Part shown: in pieces, positions 1-8,967 of the stretch
How positions within the stretch are numbered: position 1 is the stretch's first letter
Layout of the letters: each line of letters opens with the position of its first letter
NCBI GenBank assembly: GCA_036277115.1
Contig: DASUNM010000024.1
Location: forward strand, 496,001 to 560,000
From: Pyrinomonadaceae bacterium
Lineage (GTDB): Bacteria > Acidobacteriota > Blastocatellia > Pyrinomonadales > Pyrinomonadaceae
Reading direction: 5' to 3'
Length of the DNA: 64,000 nucleotides
The notes under the pieces: generated by a model
The model's input: the letters and a program-made list of their open reading frames with translations, nothing else
Told to the model about the DNA's origin: nothing
Database searches by the model: none
Position numbers and translations under genes: made by a program

Positions 1-1653
1 CCGGAAGGCTTCCCAATAGGGCGGAATCGATTCGAGCAGAGTAATCAGGCTTGACGGGCCGACGTAATCAACGGCCGCCGCGTACAGGTCAGGCGTGAAC
101 GTCACCCCCGCGAGCGTCGCATAGCCACCATAAGAACCACCCATGATGCCGATACGTTTCGGATCGGCAATCCCTTCGGCAATCAGGTATTTCGCGCCCC
201 AGGTGATGTCGTCCTGCATCTTGTCGCCCCACTGTTTGTTACCGGCGTCGATGAACTTCTTTCCGTAGCCGGTCGAACCGCGGAAGTTAGGCTGCAACAC
301 GGCATAACCGCGGTTCGCGAAGAACTGAGCAAAGGTGTTGTAGCCCCAGGAATCACGCGCCCAGGGCCCGCCGTGCGGGTTGATCACCACCGGCAAATTC
401 TTCGCCGGGACGCCTTTTGGCAGCGTCAGATACGCGGGAATTTCCATGCCATCGGACGACTTATAACGGACTGTTTTCATTGGCGCGAGGTGTTCGCGGT
501 CCAGCTTTTCGCGACTTCGATATTGCAGCGTCAGCTTTTTCGTCCGTCGATCGAACAGGTATCGTGCGCCTGGATCGGTGTCGCTGTAAGCGGTCAACAG
601 GAATAGTTGTTCGTCTTTAGTGGCTGAACCGAACCCGATTTCCTTGCCGGGCAGTTTGCTCTGCACCAGCTTGTAGTCGGCTTCGTAGCCCTTGTCTTTC
701 CAGTAAATTCGATTGCGGTCGTCTTCATAAGTCGTCTGGATCAGTTCATCAGTGACTTCCGAAAAGGACATATCGCTGAGGTCCGCGCGCTTCATTGGAT
801 CCGATTCCACATGCTCTTCTTTTCCCGTCGTGGGATTGAATAGCGTCAATCGGGTGAGATCGATGTCCGCGCCTTTATTGGTAGTGAAATACACGCGTTG
901 CCCGTCCTTGTGATACTGGACAGGACCGCAGCTCTCAAACACGTTGCACGAATAAACCTTGGTGAAGCCCTTTTCGTCGAGCCGCAGCACCTCAGTGTCG
1001 CCATTGTCTGCCACGCGCGTGGCGAGCCGGAGCTGATCCTTGAGATCAAACGTCCAGCCCACGATCCGATCCTTGTTTTCCCGGACCAGAGTTTTCTCTC
1101 CAGTCGAGATCTTCACTTTGTAGAGATCGTGCCAGGCTTTATCTCGATCGTTGATGGACACGTAGAGCGCATCCGGATCAGTGCGCGGCACACCCACGAT
1201 TTGAGCGCGCACGCCCTTCATGTCCGTCAGGTTTCGCGCGACAGGAACTTCCTGACCCGCGGCCGGCGCGTCAGCAGGACTAACGGCGTACACGAGATAG
1301 TTTTCGTCGCCCCCTTTGTCCTGGACGAAGAGGATGTACTTGCCGTCGCGGCTCCAAAAGTACTGTGGAATTGGCCGCTGGGTGTCGGCCGTAATCGGCT
1401 TCGCTTTATCGAAAGGCTCTTCGGTGCGCTTGACCCAGATGTTGCGCGTGCCTTTCAGCGGTTTGATGAAGGCGATGAACTTGCCGTCGGGTGAGATTTG
1501 CGCGCCCGAGATTTCGGGGTCGCCGAAGAATAATTCGCGATCGATTAGCGGTGGCGGCGCCTGCGCCAAAACGCGGGATGCTGTCGAAAAACCGAGGCAA
1601 ACGACGGCCACGGCCAGCGCCAAAAAGGCGGTGCGAAACTTCAAGAACTTCAT
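1..1653 (-). CDS. Secreted S9 (prolyl oligopeptidase family) peptidase, 3' end outside window
   Basis: Serine peptidase expected to hydrolyse short peptides outside the cytoplasm. The 551 codons seen here start with a signal peptide (MKFLKFRTAFLALAV, hydrophobic to about residue 30, ending near VLAQA). A long propeller-like region follows, with blade motifs such as ISPDGKFIAF, and then the alpha/beta-hydrolase domain. That domain shows HGGPWARDSWGY (about residue 425) and the nucleophile motif GGSYGGY with Ser at about 507. The Asp and His of the triad would lie beyond base 1, so the reading frame is open at the window edge. The start ATG (1651-1653) is the one that gives a complete signal peptide. 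It is transcribed away from a repeat-rich gap and looks monocistronic at its 5' end. Family assignment is firm; substrate is unknown. Confidence 0.93.
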   Translation of the reverse strand, partial: MKFLKFRTAFLALAVAVVCLGFSTASRVLAQAPPPLIDRELFFGDPEISGAQISPDGKFIAFIKPLKGTRNIWVKRTEEPFDKAKPITADTQRPIPQYFWSRDGKYILFVQDKGGDENYLVYAVSPADAPAAGQEVPVARNLTDMKGVRAQIVGVPRTDPDALYVSINDRDKAWHDLYKVKISTGEKTLVRENKDRIVGWTFDLKDQLRLATRVADNGDTEVLRLDEKGFTKVYSCNVFESCGPVQYHKDGQRVYFTTNKGADIDLTRLTLFNPTTGKEEHVESDPMKRADLSDMSFSEVTDELIQTTYEDDRNRIYWKDKGYEADYKLVQSKLPGKEIGFGSATKDEQLFLLTAYSDTDPGARYLFDRRTKKLTLQYRSREKLDREHLAPMKTVRYKSSDGMEIPAYLTLPKGVPAKNLPVVINPHGGPWARDSWGYNTFAQFFANRGYAVLQPNFRGSTGYGKKFIDAGNKQWGDKMQDDITWGAKYLIAEGIADPKRIGIMGGSYGGYATLAGVTFTPDLYAAAVDYVGPSSLITLLESIPPYWEAFR

Positions 1654-1755
1654 TAATTACCTCTTTCGTTGGTGGTGGTTGAGATATAGAGACTGAGCGA
1701 AGAAACTATTACGCACAGTTGGGGAGAACGGTTTCAGAGAATCCGGATGACGCAC

Positions 1756-1936
1756 TTCGCTCCGTTAGGAGCGAAATGTCTATAGAAATCCCTCTCAATA
1801 ACGCGAAGCTCCTCTAGGAGCGAAATAATTGTGACTTCCTCGGTTTCGCAGTTGAGCCACAGACTATCTCGCTCCTACGGAGCGACAAACTCGGCAAATG
1901 CGCATGCTCTACAAACAGGTCGCTCCTACGGAGCGA
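1756..1936. repeat. Cluster of four short palindromes (GCTCC-N4-GGAGC type)
   Basis: The 320-base gap between two minus-strand peptidase genes (1654-1973) holds no ORF. It carries four near-identical palindromes: about 1756-1775 (TTCGCTCC, 4-base loop, GGAGCGAA), 1805-1825 (GAAGCTCC..GGAGCGAAAT), 1867-1886 and 1919-1936 (both CGCTCCTACGGAGCGA). Several are followed by AAAT or AAAC. Spacing is irregular (about 40-60 bases), so this is not a CRISPR array. It resembles REP-type bacterial palindromic repeats and could also act as an mRNA-stabilising or terminating structure downstream of the M16 peptidase operon. Confidence 0.8.
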
Positions 1937-1973
1937 AACTACATTGTGCCGCGTACTCGGGGCCGAATCCTGC

Positions 1974-4754
1974 CTATTCGGCTACTCGTCTGCCGTCAAC
2001 ATCCAGGTAGGCGATCGTGAATCCGTTCAGTTCCTTCAACTTCGGTTCGATTACTTTGCGGTCGCCAACAATCAGAATCGCCATTTTGGACGGGTCGAGA
2101 TACTTGTTCGCTACCCGATTGACGTCCGCCACGGTAACGGCATTAACCTTAGCGATGTAATCGTTGAAGTAACTATCCGGCAGTCCGAACACAACCAGGT
2201 TGGACAACTGATTCGAGATTTGGCCCACAGTTTCAAAAGCACCCGGGTAACGCCGAATAATACTCTGCTTATTGTAATCGAGCTCTTTCTGCGTCACCGG
2301 AATTGAGCCGCGAATGCCATTGAGTTCCTTCATGAACTCCTGGATGGATTCCCGGGTAACAGCGGTCTGAACGTCGGCCGAGGCGGAAAACGGTCCGGCC
2401 CCTCGGCGGAAACTCCACCCGCTGCGCGCGCCGTAGGTGTAACCCTTATCTTCGCGCAGGTTCATGTTTACGCGAGACGAAAACTGTCCGCCCAGAATGG
2501 AGTTCATCACCAACAGAGAGAAGTAATCGGGATTGCTCCGATCCACTCCGATCTGACCGATCGTTACCACCGACTGTGCGGCGCCAGGCCTGTCGACGAT
2601 GTAGATACCAGGTTGCTCAAACCGCGGCGCAGGTGGCACCGAAGTTGCCGTCACCGTGGATGCTTTCCAGGTTTCAAAAGCCTTTTCCAGCTTCGGCATC
2701 AACGTCTTCGCATCGGCTTCGCCAGCCACAATCAAGACTGAGTTGTTGGGCCGATAGTAACTGTCATAAAACTTTTGCAGGTCATCTCTGGTGAGCGCCT
2801 TGAGCGACTCTTCATCGCCCGCCAACGGTCTGCCATAGGGATGAGTCTTCCCGTAGAGCAAAGAACTGTAAGCGATGTTGGCAATTTGGTTCGCATTGTT
2901 CTTGCGCTGCAGAAACTGCACGGCATTCCGGCGACGCTGGACTTCAAACTCGGTTTCCGGGAACGTGGGATTAACCACCACGTCCGAGAAGACTTCCAGA
3001 GCTTTGTCCAGATTCCTGGTCAAAGTAAGCAAGCTCACGTTCGACGAATCCCAATCTGATCCGGTGTTAAGCTGCGCGCCGATTGATTGAAGCTGCTTTG
3101 AAATCTCAGTCACGGAACGCGTCTTGGTTCCGTCATCCAGAAGAGAGGCCGTCATATTAGCGACGCCGGCCTTCGGGTCAGCAGTACCACCGGTCTTAAC
3201 CACCAGGTTCATCGACACAATCGGAAGTTCGTTCTGATGAACCAGCCAGACCTCCAGACCGTTTGAAAGTTTGTTTTTCTCGATTTTCGGCAGCACAAGT
3301 TTCGGATCGGGACCCGGTTTTGGCAATTTCGAAGAATCCGGCTCCTCCTTCTGCTTGGCAGCGGTTGATGTTGGCGTGTTGGCAGAGTTTTGCGCCACAG
3401 ATTGCGCCGCGCCCTGTCTGCGAACGTAACTCATTACGAGCTTCTTGTCGGTCAGGTACGTTTGGGCGACCCGTTGAACATCGGCTGCCGTGACCTTGCG
3501 AAACTCATCCAGATTCTGCTGGAAGTAGTCGGGACGGCCGCGCATGGTGAAATAGTTATTCATCTGGTCGGCCCGTCCGAAAACGGTTTGTAATGCGTAA
3601 ACGGCTTGAGACTCGATCTGATTCAAGGCCCGCTCCATCTCTTCCGCGGTCGGTGGTTCTTTCTTGATTCGTTCAATTTCGGCCAGAATTTCTTTCTCGA
3701 TTTCATCGAGCGATTTTCCCGGACGCGCCGTGGTGGTCACCGAAAAAGATCCCGCGATTTCGCGCGATTGTTGAAAAGCCCCCACTTCCTGGGCCAATTG
3801 TTTGCCATACATCAGATTGCTTTGCAGCCGCGAGTTGCGCCCTGAAGACAGCACCGAGCCGAGCATAGAAAGCGCACTGTCGTCTCCGGCAAAGCGAGGA
3901 ACGGTATGCCAAATCATGTAGAGACGCGGCAGTGGTACGTCGTCTTCCACACTCTTGCGAATCTCAGCGTCGAATTTCGGCGCCGCGGGCTTGGGGCGAA
4001 CCACAGCCGCACCGCGCGGAATAGGACCAAAGTATTTCTCCACCCAGCCGCGCGCCTTCTTCGTGTCAAAGTCTCCGGCAATCACCAGCGAGGCGTTGTT
4101 TGGCACATAGTACTGACGGAAGAAAGCCTTCACGTCCTCCATTGAGGCGGCGGTGAGATCGTCGAGCGAGCCAATCGTGGTCCAATGGTAGGGGTGATCA
4201 GCCGGGTACATGATCGCGGCGATCTTTTCCTGGGCCGTTCCGTAAGGCTGATTCTCATAGCTCTGACGTCTTTCATTCTTCACAACGTCGCGCTGGTTGT
4301 TGAGCTTTTCCATCGTCATGGCGTCGAGCAGGCCACCCATGCGATCGGCTTCCATAAACAACGCCAGCTCGAGAAAGTTGGACGGGAGAATCTCGTAATA
4401 ATTCGTCCGGTCGGCGTTGGTTGATCCGTTAATGTTTGCGCCCGCTTCCTGCAACGGTCTGAAATAATCGTCGTTGTAGTTTTTTGAGCCCTGAAACATC
4501 ATGTGCTCGAACAAATGTGCGAAGCCCGTGCGCCCGCGCACCTCGTTCTTGGAGCCCACGTGATACCAGAGGTCGACCGCTACGATTGGAGTCGACTTAT
4601 CGACGTGCATGATCACGTTCAGCCCATTGGGCAGAGTGAATTGCTCATATTTGACCGGCGGCAGGTTACCGCCACTCTTTGGTTGGGCCGCAGCCAAACC
4701 CGGCAGGACCAGTGAAAGTCCCAGCACAATCGCAAACAATCTCGCTTTTCTCAT
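1974..4754 (-). CDS. Secreted two-domain M16 (pitrilysin family) zinc metallopeptidase
   Basis: Zinc peptidase of 926 residues made of two fused M16 halves, as in processing-peptidase-like periplasmic enzymes. A signal peptide (MRKARLFAIVLGLSLVLPG..AAAQ) precedes the catalytic half, which carries the inverted zinc motif HLFEH (His80, Glu83, His84) within GFAHLFEHMMFQGS. The second half (from about residue 495, after a Thr/Lys/Pro-rich linker) repeats the fold but has ANMTASLLDDG in place of the zinc motif, so it is the non-catalytic clamp half. A longer reading frame begins at 4796, but the ATG at 4754 is preferred: it starts the signal peptide and has AGGAG 9 bases upstream. It follows the aminotransferase gene by about 40 bases, suggesting co-transcription. 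Another M16 gene lies at 52.8-55.6 kb. Confidence 0.95.
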   Translation of the reverse strand: MRKARLFAIVLGLSLVLPGLAAAQPKSGGNLPPVKYEQFTLPNGLNVIMHVDKSTPIVAVDLWYHVGSKNEVRGRTGFAHLFEHMMFQGSKNYNDDYFRPLQEAGANINGSTNADRTNYYEILPSNFLELALFMEADRMGGLLDAMTMEKLNNQRDVVKNERRQSYENQPYGTAQEKIAAIMYPADHPYHWTTIGSLDDLTAASMEDVKAFFRQYYVPNNASLVIAGDFDTKKARGWVEKYFGPIPRGAAVVRPKPAAPKFDAEIRKSVEDDVPLPRLYMIWHTVPRFAGDDSALSMLGSVLSSGRNSRLQSNLMYGKQLAQEVGAFQQSREIAGSFSVTTTARPGKSLDEIEKEILAEIERIKKEPPTAEEMERALNQIESQAVYALQTVFGRADQMNNYFTMRGRPDYFQQNLDEFRKVTAADVQRVAQTYLTDKKLVMSYVRRQGAAQSVAQNSANTPTSTAAKQKEEPDSSKLPKPGPDPKLVLPKIEKNKLSNGLEVWLVHQNELPIVSMNLVVKTGGTADPKAGVANMTASLLDDGTKTRSVTEISKQLQSIGAQLNTGSDWDSSNVSLLTLTRNLDKALEVFSDVVVNPTFPETEFEVQRRRNAVQFLQRKNNANQIANIAYSSLLYGKTHPYGRPLAGDEESLKALTRDDLQKFYDSYYRPNNSVLIVAGEADAKTLMPKLEKAFETWKASTVTATSVPPAPRFEQPGIYIVDRPGAAQSVVTIGQIGVDRSNPDYFSLLVMNSILGGQFSSRVNMNLREDKGYTYGARSGWSFRRGAGPFSASADVQTAVTRESIQEFMKELNGIRGSIPVTQKELDYNKQSIIRRYPGAFETVGQISNQLSNLVVFGLPDSYFNDYIAKVNAVTVADVNRVANKYLDPSKMAILIVGDRKVIEPKLKELNGFTIAYLDVDGRRVAE

Positions 4755-4795
4755 TTTCTCATTCTCCTTTACAAGCCAGCAGGTCTTACCGCGCA

Positions 4796-6100
4796 CTAGG
4801 CAGCGGCAAAAGCTCCATCCATTGCCTCGATTAATTCATCGACATGATCTTTCGTCGAGTTGAGCATCATGCCGGTGCGAATTACATTCCCGTAAAGTCC
4901 GCCTTTGCCGACCAGCACGCGACGTTTCTTAGTTTCCTCGAAAACGCGCGCGACAGATTGCGGATCGGGCTCCTTGGTTTCTCGATCTTTGACCAGTTCC
5001 ACGGCCTGCATCAGCCCCATGCCGCGCACGTCGCCGATCGTCCGGTATTTTTCCTTTAAGCCTTCAAGCTTTTCGCGGAAGTAGCCGCCGACCACCGCGG
5101 AATTCTTCTTCAGATCGTCGTCTTCGATCACCTTGATTACAGCGAGCGCCGCTGCGGACGAAACTGGATTGCCGCCGAAGGTTGAGAACGTCAGACCGGG
5201 AAACTTATCGGCCACTTCCGGTGTCGCGACCGTGATTCCGATCGGCGTTCCATTGCCGAGACCTTTCGCGGACGTGATGATGTCCGGCTCAACATTCCAG
5301 TTTTCAATGCCGAACCATTTGTCGCCGGTGCGTCCCCAGGCCGTTTGCACCTCGTCAGCAATGAAGAGCCCGCCATGCTTGCGCGTGATTTCAACCGCGC
5401 GTTCAAAGTAGCCCGGCGGCGGCACGATGAACCCGCCGACTCCGAGAATCGGCTCAGCCATGAAAGCGGCAATCTCGCCGGTCGTCGTCGTCATGATTAG
5501 TTCTTCAATGTCATTCGCGCAGGCGAGTCCGCATTCCGGATAGGTAAGCTTGAACGGGCAGCGATAACAATACGGCGCGCGCGCGTGCACAAAACCGCTG
5601 ACCTGCGGTGGCAGAGGTCGCCAGGTCGAGTGTCCCATCGCAGATAGTGAAGTTGCCGACCTGCCACTGTAAGCGTGACGCAGCACAACGATCTCGTGAC
5701 GGCCGGTCGCGAGCTTCGCGGCATGCACCGCCGTGTCGTCGGCTTCGGTGCCACTGTTAGTGAAAAAAGATTTCTTCAAGCGGCCCGGCGTAATCTGCGC
5801 AAGCTTCTCAGCCAAATCCGACTGCGGCTGGTTGCAGTAAAGCGTTGACGTGTGCGAGATGGTGTTGACTTGATTGATGATGGCTTCGTTCACACGCGGA
5901 TTTGCGTGACCGACGCTGACCGTGAGCACCCCGCCAAAACAGTCCAGGTACTTCTCGCCCTGGTCGTCCCAAACGTGAGCGCCTTCGCCTTTCACCAGCG
6001 CCAGCGGCTCTTCGTAATAAGTCGCGACCGCCGGAAAGAGAAACTCTTTATGTTTGCGGACGGGGTCAGACTGCGACGGTTTTGGTTCTGGAGTGCTCAT
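4796..6100 (-). CDS. Class III PLP-dependent aminotransferase (AGXT2/GABA-aminotransferase-like)
   Basis: Cytosolic fold-type I aminotransferase of 434 residues, the normal family length. Seen: substrate/PLP motifs FTNSGTEADDTAVH, then FIADEVQTAWGRTG with the PLP-binding Asp, and the Schiff-base lysine in SAKGLGNG (Lys at about 279). A cysteine-containing insert YCYRCPF..YPECGLAC at about residue 180 is typical of the subgroup annotated as aspartate aminotransferase family or alanine-glyoxylate aminotransferase 2-like. The amino donor and acceptor cannot be fixed from sequence: alanine-glyoxylate, 4-aminobutyrate and beta-alanine activities all occur in this family. It precedes the M16 peptidase gene on the same strand. 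ATG at 6100 is the natural start. Confidence 0.9.
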   Translation of the reverse strand: MSTPEPKPSQSDPVRKHKEFLFPAVATYYEEPLALVKGEGAHVWDDQGEKYLDCFGGVLTVSVGHANPRVNEAIINQVNTISHTSTLYCNQPQSDLAEKLAQITPGRLKKSFFTNSGTEADDTAVHAAKLATGRHEIVVLRHAYSGRSATSLSAMGHSTWRPLPPQVSGFVHARAPYCYRCPFKLTYPECGLACANDIEELIMTTTTGEIAAFMAEPILGVGGFIVPPPGYFERAVEITRKHGGLFIADEVQTAWGRTGDKWFGIENWNVEPDIITSAKGLGNGTPIGITVATPEVADKFPGLTFSTFGGNPVSSAAALAVIKVIEDDDLKKNSAVVGGYFREKLEGLKEKYRTIGDVRGMGLMQAVELVKDRETKEPDPQSVARVFEETKKRRVLVGKGGLYGNVIRTGMMLNSTKDHVDELIEAMDGAFAAA

Positions 6101-6112
6101 TATGATCTTCGG

Positions 6113-6655
6113 TTAGTTACCGCTTTCGAGACAGGGCTTACCGGCAGATTTATCGGCGGCGGCTCGAGCGGCCAGGTTTGCGTCAGCGCCGGGTGCGATC
6201 TTGTCCGTGACGCAGGACTTGGAAACCGTAATTTTGGCGACGGCCAAATAGGATGTGATCTTTGTGGAATCTTCGGGGCTGCTGAGGTTGTAGCGGACGA
6301 TTAGCGCAACAGGTACAACCTTGCCTCGCTGGGTCCTGACGCGCCACTCAGCCTTTTCACCGAGGCTCGAAAAATTAGATCCGACGACGGTCCAAAGATC
6401 CAGCGAATGTTTTTGGCCGCCCGGGGTAATGACTTGAATGTTTTGGCGCAGGTCACCCTCTTCGACCTGCAACTTGTAACCGCCGACGCCGGCGCAAATA
6501 CCAACGTACGAGCCGGCTTCGGATGCGTCAGCTCTGACTGTCCGGCAGCTTTTCTCTCCGAGGTTAGTGTAGACGCTTCGATTCGCTTGCGCCGAGACGC
6601 AGACCGCGCAGACTAAAATGCAAAAACCAACTCGTCCCAGATTCATAATTTTCAT
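6113..6655 (-). CDS. Secreted protein of unknown function
   Basis: Not recognised. From the ATG at 6655 it gives 180 residues: a signal peptide (MKIMNLGRVGFCILVCAVCVSAQA), then a soluble region of about 155 residues with four cysteines (CRTV, GICAG, KSCVT, KPCLES). The even number and spacing suggest two disulfides in an exported protein. A longer frame begins at 6712, but its first 19 residues are polar and would bury the signal peptide. It ends 12 bases before the aminotransferase start, so it probably heads the aminotransferase and M16 genes in one transcript. Function unknown. Confidence 0.75.
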   Translation of the reverse strand: MKIMNLGRVGFCILVCAVCVSAQANRSVYTNLGEKSCRTVRADASEAGSYVGICAGVGGYKLQVEEGDLRQNIQVITPGGQKHSLDLWTVVGSNFSSLGEKAEWRVRTQRGKVVPVALIVRYNLSSPEDSTKITSYLAVAKITVSKSCVTDKIAPGADANLAARAAADKSAGKPCLESGN

Positions 6656-6721
6656 GTTTGTTACCGTACCTACCTTGTTCCTATCAGCTAATTTGCGCGC
6701 GCCGGCGAGCAACTCCCGCCT

Positions 6722-7402
6722 CTAAACTTTGGCGTTCACACCTGGTCTTGCCTTGCGGTTAGTGAAGGCGGCGGCGACCAGCAAAAGAATCGTCACGGCC
6801 ATGACAATGTCTTCAATGAAGTAAACGACTGAATAGAAGAAACGTGATGCTGATGTCGACATCCGCATCGGCTCAACGATGCTCGGCAGCCAATACAGAA
6901 TCAGGGTGTACACCACCATATCCACCAGAGAAATACCCAGCGCTATAACCGTCATCAGCGAGGCGCGCGGATGCAGTCTCCAGCGCATGATGGCGAAGAT
7001 GATTCCGCCCAGCGCCAAAAGGAGCATTGGCAGTCGGCGCGCAATCCTCGTGAGAAAGTACGAGAAGATATTTTCGCCGGCCGGTAAGACCGCGTAGGCG
7101 ATGAGCACAACCACGCCAATCACCAGCAACACTGCGATGGTAATAAGCAACGGAACGAGGCTGCGGGTAGGTGCGCCGGGCGCCGCGACCGGCGACGAAA
7201 TTTTGGGTTCATCAGCGGCGATAACCGGCGGTGAGGCCTCGATCGTTTCGGGCATGTTGTTTTCGGATTCAGACATGACCGCCGTAGGCTCAGGCTCGGA
7301 TTCCGGCGTGGTCGAGACGAGTTCCGTCCCGTCGTCGAGACAAAACTTCAGCCCGACGTCAGCGTAGACTCGACTGCATGCCGGACATTGGTTCAATGCC
7401 AT
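6722..7402 (-). CDS. Zinc-ribbon membrane protein, paralogue of the next upstream gene
   Basis: Predicted membrane protein of 226 residues. The N-terminus has a zinc-ribbon-like knuckle, CPACSRVYADVGLKFCLDDG (Cys at about 5, 8 and 19), of the kind found at the start of many acidobacterial membrane proteins. An acidic, low-complexity stretch (about residues 25-75) and four hydrophobic segments follow (about 85-110, 125-145, 155-180, 195-215). The segment FAIMRWRLHPRASL..VIALG closely matches FAITRWKHHPRVAM..VIALG in the gene at 7479-7844, so the two share a duplicated membrane domain, here with an added zinc ribbon. ATG 7402 is chosen because it places the zinc ribbon at the N-terminus. Function unknown. 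Confidence 0.8.
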   Translation of the reverse strand: MALNQCPACSRVYADVGLKFCLDDGTELVSTTPESEPEPTAVMSESENNMPETIEASPPVIAADEPKISSPVAAPGAPTRSLVPLLITIAVLLVIGVVVLIAYAVLPAGENIFSYFLTRIARRLPMLLLALGGIIFAIMRWRLHPRASLMTVIALGISLVDMVVYTLILYWLPSIVEPMRMSTSASRFFYSVVYFIEDIVMAVTILLLVAAAFTNRKARPGVNAKV

Positions 7403-7436
7403 GTGGTTCGTATCGTTGTTGCTACGCACGCCTCTC

Positions 7437-7466
7437 GCGTGCCGGCAGGCCAGAAGCCTGCGTACC
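7437..7466. repeat. REP-like palindromic repeat, copy A (intergenic)
   Basis: A 30-base imperfect palindrome in the gap between two membrane-protein genes: GTGCCGGCAGGC, short loop, GCCTGCGTACC. It is 27/30 identical to the reverse complement of 11045-11074, which lies inside the acyl-CoA ligase gene, so the two define a dispersed repeat family. Confidence 0.8.
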
Positions 7467-7478
7467 GAGAATTACGGA

Positions 7479-7844
7479 TTAGACTTCCGCTACAGGTTTC
7501 GGCGTGCGGCGCATGAAAATAGCGGCCAGCAACAGACCAAACCCAATGGCGGCAGCGCCATTCGAAACCAGGCCAAGAATCAAATAGGTGCGATCGATAA
7601 CTGTGCGAAAGTCTTCGTAGCTTCCCGAGGATCTAATAACCCAGCGGGGAACTACGTTGTAAACAATCGTGAAGACAACCAAGTGCAGTAATAGGTACCC
7701 CAGCGCAATGACCACGACCATCGCGACTCTTGGGTGGTGTTTCCAGCGCGTAATCGCAAAGACAATGCCCGCTATCAACGCCAAAAAAGACGGCAATTGT
7801 TCCAGGTAACTCTGAAGCAAATTGAAGAGTTGAGTGGAATCCAT
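7479..7844 (-). CDS. Small membrane protein of unknown function
   Basis: A 121-residue protein with about three hydrophobic segments and the conserved block FAITRWKHHPRVAMVVVIAL, shared with the membrane domain of the zinc-ribbon protein downstream (6722-7402). No catalytic motif is visible. The start ATG at 7844 is one base after the stop codon of the TPR protein gene (7846-8967), so the two are surely co-transcribed and probably translationally coupled. The ORF ends 13 bases before repeat copy A. Function not recognised; it may be a structural membrane protein. Confidence 0.78.
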   Translation of the reverse strand: MDSTQLFNLLQSYLEQLPSFLALIAGIVFAITRWKHHPRVAMVVVIALGYLLLHLVVFTIVYNVVPRWVIRSSGSYEDFRTVIDRTYLILGLVSNGAAAIGFGLLLAAIFMRRTPKPVAEV

Positions 7845-7845
7845 A

Positions 7846-8967
7846 CTATTTCTTTAAATCCTTAACTGCTTCGCGGAACGATTTATCTTTCATCAACTCT
7901 TTGAATGCCGGATCTCTGCTGATGTCAGGCAGCGACATGCTGCTGGAAGCCACTCCCGGAAACTTGGTGTTCTCAAAGACTTCCTTTTCCTGTTTCATTA
8001 AAGGAAAAAGCGTGCGTAAGGTGGCGAGAGTCTTTCCGGTGTCTCCCAGCCTGGCATATGTGCGTGCCAGGTCCATCAGCAGCTCCGTGTTGGTTGGTTC
8101 CGCGTGTACTCCGAGTTGAAGGAATTCGACGGCCTTATTCAGCCGGCCCAGCGCCGTGGCAGATTCGGCACCCATGGTCACCAGGTTTCGCCACAAGGTG
8201 GCATCAAGGGTGCGCGCCGCTAGTTCCAGACGCACTACAGTTTCCAGAGCCTCTAAAGCGCGGGCATGTTCTTGCTGGAAATGCCATGAGCGACCGACGT
8301 GGTAATAGTCGAAGCTGTTGTTTGGCGTTGCGACGTCCACAAATTGGACAGAGTGCAATAGCGAATAGAATTGCTCTTCATCTTCGCGTTCGAAAGCTGT
8401 CGCGGTGAGAGTCACCGTCGCGCTCACATCACCTCTCACAAAATACGCTTCCAGGTGGCGCGTGAAACGCGGTCCCAGATAGTTCTCGGTTACGGTTGTG
8501 CCGATCACAGTTTTAAGCGGCTGGTTTTGTGTCTTATACGAGGCGACGAGAAACTGATCGTGCTGCGATGTTTTAAGGTCGCGCGGCTGGTGCGTGAGTT
8601 TCTTCAACGTGAACGATCGAAGATCGTCGGCGCTCATCCCCTCGACGCCGGGCATGACCCGGACAAACAAGTGACCCGGATTTGCCCGGTCCTTTCGGAC
8701 TTGCACTGCGAACAGCAAGGCGATGCGGTTCCTGGTGAGACTTTCTACAGGACGAACAAACGAAGGTGTGGGCAAATTCGGTGGTGACTTGTAACTGACG
8801 TCAATCGTCGGCAGGACTAATTCTAAGGCCCAATTTTTCTCGGGCACTGAAAGTCTGTACTTCGTTGGCGTCGCAATTGACTGGCAGATAACCGTGGTGG
8901 CGGCGCCGCAAGCGGCGAGGATCGTCGCGCAAAGGCCGGCTGCTTTCATCCGCCACAAAAATCTCAT
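7846..8967 (-). CDS. Exported TPR-containing protein
   Basis: A 373-residue protein with an N-terminal signal or anchor (MRFLWRMKAAGLCATILAACGAA). A beta-rich domain of about 180 residues follows, then two to three TPR-like helical pairs at about 225-320 (for example AVEFLQLGVHAEPTNTELLMDLARTYARLGD). No enzyme motif is seen; TPRs suggest protein-protein contacts. An internal Met seven codons in (MKAAGL) is an alternative start. The start overlaps the stop of the upstream aldehyde dehydrogenase gene (ATGA arrangement at 8965-8969), and its own stop abuts the next small membrane protein, so it sits in the middle of an operon. Specific role unknown. Confidence 0.8.
   Translation of the reverse strand: MRFLWRMKAAGLCATILAACGAATTVICQSIATPTKYRLSVPEKNWALELVLPTIDVSYKSPPNLPTPSFVRPVESLTRNRIALLFAVQVRKDRANPGHLFVRVMPGVEGMSADDLRSFTLKKLTHQPRDLKTSQHDQFLVASYKTQNQPLKTVIGTTVTENYLGPRFTRHLEAYFVRGDVSATVTLTATAFEREDEEQFYSLLHSVQFVDVATPNNSFDYYHVGRSWHFQQEHARALEALETVVRLELAARTLDATLWRNLVTMGAESATALGRLNKAVEFLQLGVHAEPTNTELLMDLARTYARLGDTGKTLATLRTLFPLMKQEKEVFENTKFPGVASSSMSLPDISRDPAFKELMKDKSFREAVKDLKK

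Noticed and set aside
898-1494. 198-codon ORF on the plus strand
   Set aside because: It lies wholly antisense to the S9 peptidase frame, which shows a signal peptide and catalytic motif; the plus-strand product has no domain or ribosome-binding site.
1756-1936. Four repeats considered as a CRISPR array
   Set aside because: Units are about 20-base palindromes with irregular spacing and no cas genes nearby.
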